Source of the DNA: DASUAS01 sp963720765
Lineage (GTDB): Bacteria; Actinomycetota; Acidimicrobiia; IMCC26256; DASPTH01
Assembly: GCA_963720765.1 (NCBI GenBank)
Contig: CAVRGS010000007.1
Span: 165,309-229,308 of the forward strand
Direction of reading: 5' to 3'
Length of the DNA stretch: 64,000 bases
Shown in pieces: positions 57,650 through 64,000 of the stretch. Under the pieces are notes generated by a model. It was not told the DNA's origin and made no database searches. It saw nothing but the letters and a program-made list of their open reading frames with translations. Both the position numbers and the translations under genes were made by a program. Position 1 is the stretch's first letter, and each line of letters opens with the position of its first letter.

Positions 57650-58849
57650 CTAGAGCGCAGCCTTCTCGAGGATGTGGATGCCGCAGGACGAGCCGAGGCC
57701 GATGACGTGGGCCATGCCCACCTTGGCGCCCTCGATCTGACGGTCGCCCGCCTCGCCGCGTAGCTGCGTGGTGATCTCGAACACGCCGGCCGCGCCGGTC
57801 ATGCCGATCGGGTGGCCCTTCGACAGCAGACCGCCCGACACGTTGACCGGCATGGTGCCGTCACGCCACGGGGCCTTCTTGTCGATGAACTCACCCGCAC
57901 CACCGGGCTCGCAGAGCCGCAGGTTGTCGTAGTGGATGAGCTCGGCGGTGGCGAAGCAGTCGTGCAGCTCCACCAGGTCGAGGTCTTCCGGGCCGACGCC
58001 CGCGAGCTCGTAGGCCTTGTCGGCTGCGTTGCGGGTGAGCGTGTTGACGTCGGGCTGGCTCTCGCCGCCCTCGGACCAAGGATCGCTGGTGAGCACCGAT
58101 GCGCTCACCTTCACCGCGCGCTTCTGCTGTTCGAGCGACAGCGTGCGGAGCTTCGACTCCGACACGAGCACGATCGCCGCGGCACCGTCACCGGTGGGGC
58201 AGCACATCGGCAGCGTGTTCGGGTACGAGATCACGCGGGCGTCCATGATCTCCTCGAGCGTGAACACCTTGTTGTACTGCGCGAGCGGGTTCAGTGCCGA
58301 GTGCTCGTGGTTCTTCTGCGCGACCTTGGCGAACTGCTCGAAGCCCACGCCGTCGTTCTCGTACGCGTACTCCATGCCGGCCTGGCCGAACACCGCCGGC
58401 ATGGTGCCGGAGCCGAGCCAACCGTCGACCGGCATGACCCCGCCGAAGCGGCCCTCGGGCTCGAACTTGTTGGCACCACCGCGCGCGGCGTTGCCGGCGA
58501 GGAGACCCATCTTGCCCATCTGCTCGGCACCGATCGCCAAGCCGAAGTCGGCGTTGCCGGCCTGGATCTCCACCAGCGCGGTGCGAACCGCGGTGGCACC
58601 GGTGGCGCACGCATTGACGACGTTGTAGATCGGGATGCCGGTCTGGCCGACCTGCTTCGCGACCGACTGGCCGATGCCGCCCATGTTGAACATGCTCCCG
58701 GCCGCGAGGACCTGGATGTCGAAGATGCTCACACCGGCATCGTCGAGGGCGTTGAACGTGGCCTCTGCGGCAAGGTCGATGACGTCCTTGTCGGGGTAGC
58801 GACTGATCTTGGTCATCGAGGCGCCGAGCACCCAGACGGATTCACCCAT
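57650..58849 (-). CDS. Thiolase-like lipid-transfer protein (SCP2-thiolase type)
   Basis: A 399-residue thiolase of the SCP-x/Ltp group: VVNACATGATAVRTALVEI (nucleophilic Cys about residue 89), MCCPTGDGAAAIVLVSE, VELHDCFATAELIHYDNL, and GLLSKGHPIGMTGAAGVFEI with the catalytic His. The family NEAF motif is HDCF here, as in SCP2 thiolases and Ltp2 retro-aldolases. ATG 58849. Together with the following Zn-ribbon/OB-fold protein it forms the usual thiolase-DUF35 pair that cleaves side chains from CoA thioesters of steroids or large acids. Confidence 0.93.
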   Translation of the reverse strand: MGESVWVLGASMTKISRYPDKDVIDLAAEATFNALDDAGVSIFDIQVLAAGSMFNMGGIGQSVAKQVGQTGIPIYNVVNACATGATAVRTALVEIQAGNADFGLAIGAEQMGKMGLLAGNAARGGANKFEPEGRFGGVMPVDGWLGSGTMPAVFGQAGMEYAYENDGVGFEQFAKVAQKNHEHSALNPLAQYNKVFTLEEIMDARVISYPNTLPMCCPTGDGAAAIVLVSESKLRTLSLEQQKRAVKVSASVLTSDPWSEGGESQPDVNTLTRNAADKAYELAGVGPEDLDLVELHDCFATAELIHYDNLRLCEPGGAGEFIDKKAPWRDGTMPVNVSGGLLSKGHPIGMTGAAGVFEITTQLRGEAGDRQIEGAKVGMAHVIGLGSSCGIHILEKAAL

Positions 58850-58882
58850 TGGAAGATCCCTTCTTCTCTCGGTCTCTCTGAC

Positions 58883-59281
58883 TCAGACGGGCTCGAAGCC
58901 GAACACCACGGCCTCGGTGCCTTCGTCGTCCGTACCAGCCACGAACGTCGTCAACTGCACCTTCATTCCGAGCTTCACGTGCTCCGGGTCGGGCTCGATG
59001 TTGACCACGTTGGCCTTCACGTCACCCCCGCCGTCGAGGTCGACCACGGACGACACGTAGGGCACCGGCACACCCGGCGCAGCCTGGTGCACGATGGCGA
59101 AGGATCGCACCACCCCCGTGGTGCCGACACGCTTCTTGGTGAACTCGCGGTTGGCGCAGCGACCGCAGGCGTTGCGCCGGTCCCAGAACAGCGCACCGCA
59201 CTTGGTGCACTCGTTGGCTTCCAGGTGCGGGTCGCCGTCGTCGAGGACCAGGTAGTCGACGATCGGGATCTGGTTTGCCAT
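58883..59281 (-). CDS. DUF35 OB-fold/Zn-ribbon acyl-CoA-associated protein
   Basis: A 132-residue protein with an N-terminal rubredoxin-like zinc ribbon (ECTKCGALFWDRRNACGRCA, four Cys) and a C-terminal OB fold (GVVRSFAIVHQ, YVSSVVDLDGGGDVKANVV, KLGMKVQLTTFVAG). Such proteins bind acyl-CoA and complex with the adjacent thiolase or hydratase. ATG 59281 is used. It stands 33 bp upstream of the thiolase gene and is probably co-transcribed with it. Confidence 0.93.
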   Translation of the reverse strand: MANQIPIVDYLVLDDGDPHLEANECTKCGALFWDRRNACGRCANREFTKKRVGTTGVVRSFAIVHQAAPGVPVPYVSSVVDLDGGGDVKANVVNIEPDPEHVKLGMKVQLTTFVAGTDDEGTEAVVFGFEPV

Positions 59282-59342
59282 GGATGCTCTGCTTCCCCCG
59301 GAATCAGGTTGACGCCAATTGAGGTGATGTAGGCATACGACG

Positions 59343-61343
59343 CTAGCCCTTGGCCCCCGACCTGACCACCTCCGGACCCGTGTCGCGGCCAGGATCGGCG
59401 TCGGTCCCGAGGTGGGCGATCCACGCCTCGAACATCTCTGCGTAACGCCCGCCAGGACGGTCGACGAGCTCGGAGTGGGTGCCCAGCTCGATGATCTGGC
59501 CGTCGTCGACGACCGCGATGCGATCGGCCCGCATCGCGGTCGAGAGGCGGTGGGCCACGATGATCGCGGTGCGGCCCTCGAGCACCGCGTCGAGGCCGGC
59601 CTCCACCTGGGTCTCCGACTTGAGGTCGAGGTTCGACGTGGCTTCGTCGAGCACGAGCACGCGCGGCGACGCCAGGAAGGCGCGGGCGAGAGCGACGAGC
59701 TGCCGCTCTCCCGACGACATCGACACACCACGCTCGTGGACCGGCGTGTCGATTCCTTCGGGGAGACGGTCGATCAGGTCGGTGAGGCCGACGCGGTCGA
59801 TCGCCTCGGTCACCTCGTCGTCGGTCGCGTCCGGCTTGGCGAACGCGATGTTGTCGCGCATGGTGCCCGCGAAGAGGAACGGCTCCTGCGGCACGACGCC
59901 GAGCTGGCGGCGCAGCGAGTCGATGGTGATGTCGCGCAGGTCGTGGCCGTCGATTGCGACCTGTCCTTCCGTCGGGTCGTAGAAGCGCGTGACCAACTTG
60001 GCGATCGTCGACTTGCCCGCGCCGGTGGGACCGACCAACGAGATGGTCTCGCCCGCGGCGATGTCGAGGTCGACTTCGTGCAACACGCGCTTCGCCGGGT
60101 CGTACCCGAACGAGACGTGCTTCAGCGTGACCGCGCCCTCGATCTGCGGCAACGCCGTCGCGTGCTCCGACTCCTCGACCGTCGGATGCGTCTCCAGCAG
60201 CTCGTCGAGCTTGGTGATCGCGGCCTGACCCTGCTGATACAGGTTGTACTGCTGCACCAGCGACTGGATGGGTCCGAAGAACGAGTTCAGGTAGAGGATG
60301 AACGCGGCGAGCACGCCGACCGAGAGCGTGCCGTCGCGCACCATGTTGCCGCCGACGAGGAGCAACGCGGCCTGGCCGAGCAGCCCGACGAACTCGGTGC
60401 ACGCGCCGTAGGTCGCGGCGATGTGCGCGGTGTGGTCGTTGGCGTCGCGGTAGTGCCCGGTGACGTTGCGGTGCTGCAGCACGTTGTGGCGCGACCGGTT
60501 GAACCCGGTGACGACCCGCACGCCCGACAAGCTCTCCGACAGGTCGCTGAGCACGCTGGCGATGCCGTCGCGGACGCGGTTGTACCCCTTGTCGGACGCC
60601 GACCGGAACCACAACGAGAGCCCGGTGACGATCGGGACGATCAGGAGGAGAGTGAGCAACGTGAGCTCGACGTTGTAGAAGAACAACACCACGGTGACGA
60701 TGACCATCGTGAGCCCCTGCAGCGCGAACTGCGGGAGCCCGTCCTGCAGCAGCTGCTGGAGCGACTCGATGTCGCTCGTCATGCGGGTCATGATCACGCC
60801 CGCCTTCTCGTCGGTGTAGTAGTCGAGCGAGAGGCGTTGGAGGTGGGCGAAGGTGCGGACGCGCAGTTCGAACATGACGCGCGACGCCACGCGGCCGGTG
60901 GTGGCGACGCGTGCACCGCTGGCCAGCGCCGACACGACGACCGCGAGGATGGCGAGGATCCCGATGATCGTCAGCGCAGTCCAGTCGTGCGGGGTGATGC
61001 CGTCGTCGATGCCCAACTTGACGAGAGCCGGTCCCGCCTGCACGCACAGCGCTTCGATCAGGATGAAGAACCCCGAGATCGTCATCATCCCCCGGTGCGG
61101 ACGCAACATCCGCCGCAGGCTGATCCCGGTCTCCTTCATGCGGTGGGTGAACGTGCCCTCCGTCGCCTGCCAGCGCGGGTCGACCTTCAAGTCGGGTTCG
61201 TCGGCCAACAGCTTCTCGACACCTTGACGCATCTCCCACGGGATGCCCGCGAACGGCAGCCCGTTGCCCGGGTTCCCCGGCGAACCGCCGACGGCGCCGC
61301 CCATCGGCGCGCCCCCCGTGATGGTCCCTCCGCCCCACGCCAT
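59343..61343 (-). CDS. ABC exporter half-transporter 2 (canonical Walker B, degenerate signature)
   Basis: A 666-residue TMD-NBD half transporter (ABCB/LmrCD type). TMD residues about 90-400 (GMMTISGFFILIEALCV onward). NBD: Walker A SLVGPTGAGKSTIAK, Q-loop VVPQEPFLF, signature SMSSGERQLVALA (SSGER in place of SGGQ), Walker B VLVLDEATSNLD with catalytic Glu, H-loop IVAHRLST. The first 80 residues are Gly/Pro-rich and unconserved. ATG 61343. Partner of the gene at 61477-63465. Confidence 0.93.
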   Translation of the reverse strand: MAWGGGTITGGAPMGGAVGGSPGNPGNGLPFAGIPWEMRQGVEKLLADEPDLKVDPRWQATEGTFTHRMKETGISLRRMLRPHRGMMTISGFFILIEALCVQAGPALVKLGIDDGITPHDWTALTIIGILAILAVVVSALASGARVATTGRVASRVMFELRVRTFAHLQRLSLDYYTDEKAGVIMTRMTSDIESLQQLLQDGLPQFALQGLTMVIVTVVLFFYNVELTLLTLLLIVPIVTGLSLWFRSASDKGYNRVRDGIASVLSDLSESLSGVRVVTGFNRSRHNVLQHRNVTGHYRDANDHTAHIAATYGACTEFVGLLGQAALLLVGGNMVRDGTLSVGVLAAFILYLNSFFGPIQSLVQQYNLYQQGQAAITKLDELLETHPTVEESEHATALPQIEGAVTLKHVSFGYDPAKRVLHEVDLDIAAGETISLVGPTGAGKSTIAKLVTRFYDPTEGQVAIDGHDLRDITIDSLRRQLGVVPQEPFLFAGTMRDNIAFAKPDATDDEVTEAIDRVGLTDLIDRLPEGIDTPVHERGVSMSSGERQLVALARAFLASPRVLVLDEATSNLDLKSETQVEAGLDAVLEGRTAIIVAHRLSTAMRADRIAVVDDGQIIELGTHSELVDRPGGRYAEMFEAWIAHLGTDADPGRDTGPEVVRSGAKG

Positions 61344-61476
61344 CGCTAATTGCCTCGCTCACTGCGCTGGGAGACGACACCGGACGAGGTCTGCCTGCGG
61401 CCGTTCGCTCGGCAGCGAGCGGCTGCGCTCCTTCGTCCCTCCGCCGCCGCGTGCGCGTCGAGGTTCGTCGCTCGCA

Positions 61477-63465
61477 TCAGTCTTCGTCCCGCATCTCGCC
61501 GATGTCGGCGTCGAGCACACGGGAGCGTTCGACGTCGTCGGCCACCACCGCGTCGAGATCGGCGTCGACCACATCGTCCGGCAGATCGGCGTCGACGTCA
61601 CTCTGGGCCAGGATCTCGGCGTACCGCGGCTCGGTGGCCAGGAGCTCGGTGTGCGTGCCCTCGGCGATGATTCGTCCGCCCTCCACCACCGCGACCCGGT
61701 CGGCCAGGCTGATGGTCGACAGGCGGTGGGCGATGATGAGCGTGGTGCGGTCGGTCATGAGCCCACGCAGTGCCTCGTGGATCTGCTGCTCGATCTGCAC
61801 GTCGATGGCCGAGGTCGCGTCGTCCAGCACGAGAATCGGCGGGTTCACCAGCAACGTCCGGGCGATCGAGAGTCGCTGGCGCTGCCCACCGGAGAGCGTG
61901 AAGCCGCGCTCCCCCACCACCGTGTCGTAGCCCTCGGGCAACGCCCGCACGAACTCGTCGGCCCCCGCCGCGATCGCCGCCGCACGCACGTCGTCGAACG
62001 ACGCGTCGGGCTTGCCGTAGGCGATGTTGTCGCGGATCGACACCGAGAAGAGGAACGGCTCGTCGAGCACCATGCCGATGTGGTGTCGCAGGCTGGGCAA
62101 CGTGAGGTCGCGCACGTCGTGACCGTCGATGCGCACCGCGCCACCCGAGACGTCGTAGAAGCGCGCCAGCAGGCGCGACGCGGTCGACTTGCCGCTGCCG
62201 GTGCGCCCGACGATGGCGACGGTCTCGCCGGGCCGGAGGTGCAGTTCGAAGCCTTCGAGCACCGGGGTGCCGCCGCTTCCAGTCGAGGAGGCGTAGCCGA
62301 ACGACACGTCGTCGAAGTGCACGTCGCCGCGGCACTCGACCAGGTCGACCGCACCCGGCCGATCGACCACGTCGGGCTGTTCGTCGAGCACTTCGTAGAT
62401 GCGCTGGGCCGACGCCGACACGCGCTGTCCCATCATCAGGATCATGCCGAGCTGGCGGAACGGCGGCTGCAGCATCAGGACGTAGGCGTTGAACGCGATG
62501 ATGTCGCCGGGGGTGGCCTGCCCGTGGATGGCGAGGTACCCGCCGTAGAACAGCACGATGGCCTGGCCGAGGCGGGGCAGGTTCTCGAGCAGCGGCGACC
62601 ACTTGGCCCGGATGTCGGCGTCCCTGACGTTCGCCCACTCGGCGCGCATCGCCGCGCCGGTGAGGTGCTGCAGCTGCTGGTCTTCCGCCGCGAACGACTT
62701 CACCACGCGCACGCCGTTGATGTTCTCGTCGACCACCGTTGCGACATCGGCCAGGCGCGACTGGATGAGCCACGAGACGGGGAACATCTGCTTCCGCATC
62801 CGCACCCCGACGATGTAGACGAACGGCATCGTCGACATCGTCACCAGCGCGAGGGGCACGTTGATCGAGAGCATCTCCGCGAACGCGAGCACCGCGACGC
62901 TGCACTGCACCAGGATCGACGGCGCGAACGTGAGGTACATCTGCACCGAGCGGATGTCGGAGTTCGCGCGCGAGATCAGCTGACCCGACTGCACGCGGTC
63001 GTAGAACGAGAACGACATGCGGCTCAGGTGCTCGTACATGATGTTCCGGAGGTCGTACTCGATGCGGTACGCCGTCTTGAGCAGGTAGTTGCGCGACAGG
63101 TAGGTGAGCACGAAGCGGATCGCCGCGAGCACCACGATGACCGTGACGAAGTACTCGAGCGAATTGCCCGTCGACTTCCCCAGCGAGTCGATTGCCTGAC
63201 CCACCTCGTTGGGGATCTGGACCTGCACCGCGAGACCGATGAACGACGCGAGCAGCGAGAAGCCGAACATCCACTTGTGTGCGAGGACGATCGGCAGCAT
63301 GCGCCGGATCCACGAGGTGCTCTTCCCGCCACCTTCCTCGCCGAACGCGTCGCCATCCTTCTTGGGCGCGATGTGCGCACGCGGCGGTGCGTACTCGGGC
63401 GTGACGCCGACGGGGACGAACGGAGACGTCACATCGGCGCCGAACGCGCCCATCTCGATGGTCAC
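61477..63465 (-). CDS. ABC exporter half-transporter 1 (degenerate Walker B)
   Basis: A 662-residue TMD-NBD half transporter. TMD begins at IVLAHKWMFGFSLLASFIGLAV. NBD: Walker A IVGRTGSGKSTASR, signature LSGGQRQRLSIA (canonical), Walker B ILVLDDATSAID with Asp instead of Glu after the Walker B Asp, H-loop IIAHRLSTI. Together with its partner this places both changes in the same composite site, typical of asymmetric heterodimers. GTG 63465, overlapping the MarR stop by 4 bp, so expression is coupled to the regulator. Confidence 0.93.
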   Translation of the reverse strand: MTIEMGAFGADVTSPFVPVGVTPEYAPPRAHIAPKKDGDAFGEEGGGKSTSWIRRMLPIVLAHKWMFGFSLLASFIGLAVQVQIPNEVGQAIDSLGKSTGNSLEYFVTVIVVLAAIRFVLTYLSRNYLLKTAYRIEYDLRNIMYEHLSRMSFSFYDRVQSGQLISRANSDIRSVQMYLTFAPSILVQCSVAVLAFAEMLSINVPLALVTMSTMPFVYIVGVRMRKQMFPVSWLIQSRLADVATVVDENINGVRVVKSFAAEDQQLQHLTGAAMRAEWANVRDADIRAKWSPLLENLPRLGQAIVLFYGGYLAIHGQATPGDIIAFNAYVLMLQPPFRQLGMILMMGQRVSASAQRIYEVLDEQPDVVDRPGAVDLVECRGDVHFDDVSFGYASSTGSGGTPVLEGFELHLRPGETVAIVGRTGSGKSTASRLLARFYDVSGGAVRIDGHDVRDLTLPSLRHHIGMVLDEPFLFSVSIRDNIAYGKPDASFDDVRAAAIAAGADEFVRALPEGYDTVVGERGFTLSGGQRQRLSIARTLLVNPPILVLDDATSAIDVQIEQQIHEALRGLMTDRTTLIIAHRLSTISLADRVAVVEGGRIIAEGTHTELLATEPRYAEILAQSDVDADLPDDVVDADLDAVVADDVERSRVLDADIGEMRDED

Positions 63466-63893
63466 TTGTCCTGCTCCAAGCGCGCTTCCCGGTTGCGATC
63501 GAGCGCGAGGTTCCAGCGGTCGAGCCCCGTGGGCGCGGCGTCGAAGTAGCCGGCGATCTCGTCGAGGCGCGCCTCGGCGGCGGCGTCGGCCGCCGCGAGC
63601 AGCTTGGCGCCGTCGCGGGTCAGCAGCAGCGTGAGGCGGCGGCGGTCCTCGGGGTCGGCCTCGCGCTCCACCAGGCCGCGCCCGACGAGCCCGTCGACCA
63701 CGGCGGTGACCGACGGCGGGCTCACGGCGAGGCGGCGAGCCAGCACCGACGACGCGGTGGAGCCCTCACCGAGGAGGGCGAGCACGCGGTACTGCGGGAG
63801 CGAGAGGTCGAGCGGCCCCAGTGCCACCTCGACCTGCTTGGCCAGGCGGGCGACGGCACGGGCGGCGCCCGTGATCGTCTTGGCCCGGCTCAT
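63462..63893 (-). CDS. MarR-family regulator of the ABC exporter
   Basis: A 143-residue regulator with winged helix LSLPQYRVLALLGE, SSVLARRLAVSPPSVTAVVDGLV and wing VEREADPEDRRRLTLLLTRDG. ATG 63893 (MSRAKTITGAARA); an upstream in-frame start at 63908 adds five residues. It overlaps the first ABC gene by 4 bp, making a three-gene regulator-exporter operon. It probably represses the operon and responds to a transported compound. Confidence 0.9.
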   Translation of the reverse strand: MSRAKTITGAARAVARLAKQVEVALGPLDLSLPQYRVLALLGEGSTASSVLARRLAVSPPSVTAVVDGLVGRGLVEREADPEDRRRLTLLLTRDGAKLLAAADAAAEARLDEIAGYFDAAPTGLDRWNLALDRNREARLEQDK

Positions 63894-63970
63894 CGGCCGC
63901 CGACACATCCTTCGATGACCACATGGTTAGGGTATCGAAGGATTTCTGCAGCGTGCCAGACTGATCGGGC

Positions 63971-64000
63971 GCGAGCGTGGCGGAACCGGCAGACGCGCCA
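63971..64000 (+). tRNA. tRNA-Leu, 5' part only (cut by window end)
   Basis: GCGAGCGTGGCGGAACCGGCAGACGCGCCA has the 7-base acceptor strand GCGAGCG, TG, and the D-arm GCGGAACCGGCAGACGC with the AGACGCG signature of bacterial type II leucine tRNAs. The anticodon is beyond the window, so the isoacceptor is unknown. Confidence 0.85.

Noticed and set aside
61400..61440. Hairpin CCGTTCGCT/AGCGAGCGG between the two ABC genes as a terminator
   Set aside because: Contains an unpaired position in the transcript of the ABC operon and no U-run; too weak to report as a feature.
61243..63549. Plus-strand open frame of about 770 codons opposite the ABC genes
   Set aside because: Shadow of two ABC transporter genes with complete Walker motifs.
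1..64000. CRISPR arrays, prophage, insertion sequences or integrase genes
   Set aside because: No regularly spaced repeats, transposase or integrase motifs were seen anywhere in the window.

Overview
The window is GC-rich chromosomal DNA with dense gene packing, frequent GTG starts and many 1-4 bp start/stop overlaps. Gene content points to an actinomycete: stacked CaiB/BaiF transferases, crotonases, SDRs, acyl-CoA ligases, a DUF35/thiolase pair, DUF4235, MMPL and KdpFABCDE. A Ser/Thr-rich tail ending in TTTLP at about 41.2 kb is the kind of linker I associate with Acidimicrobiia (Ilumatobacter/Iamia-type lineages). That class assignment is inference.

Region by region. 1-6.4 kb: acyl-CoA/oxidation cluster (5'-truncated amidohydrolase, double CaiB, P450, a frame-broken NIPSNAP-like gene, crotonase). 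6.4-11.5 kb: an accessory-looking stretch (ECF sigma factor with membrane partner, SnoaL/NTF2 fragments, lipoprotein, GNAT, SDR). 11.5-16.3 kb: SDR plus thiolase, then an MMPL exporter divergent from a MarR regulator with a palindromic operator between them. 16.3-18 kb: TerC-family transporter under a yybP-ykoY (Mn2+) riboswitch, coupled to a cysteine-hydrolase-like protein. 18-26.9 kb: HTH-bicupin fusion, crotonase, DUF4235, two acyl-CoA ligases, amidohydrolase-like protein, SDR, alpha/beta hydrolase, EthD. 26.9-30.5 kb: nhaA behind a pseudoknotted leader RNA, a receiver-less OmpR-type DNA-binding protein, then amt-glnK behind four 11-bp-spaced repeats. 30.5-44 kb: large acyl-CoA catabolic block (ligase, four crotonases, MaoC-like hydratase, two CaiB genes, SDR, GntR regulator, glycosyltransferase). 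44-54.5 kb: YcnI-like copper protein, STAS protein, methyltransferase, then kdpE-D-C-B-A-F with a leading small membrane ORF and a divergent DUF4118 protein. 54.5-64 kb: paired fluoride channels, TetR/MFS divergon, thiolase/DUF35 pair, heterodimeric ABC exporter with its MarR regulator, and the start of a tRNA-Leu gene.

Functionally the window combines CoA-thioester degradation of unidentified organic acids or lipids (activation, CoA transfer, hydration, dehydrogenation, thiolysis) with cation homeostasis (Mn via TerC, Na+/H+ via NhaA, NH4+ via Amt, K+ via Kdp, F- via CrcB). The most interesting signals are regulatory and lie outside the genes: the nhaA leader pseudoknot, the TerC riboswitch with an 11-bp RBS-masking helix, and the 11-bp repeats before amt and kdp. 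Four otherwise intact enzyme genes carry single-base frame breaks and a fifth probable break lies in a gene remnant. That many in 64 kb suggests consensus errors in the assembly unless reads show otherwise.
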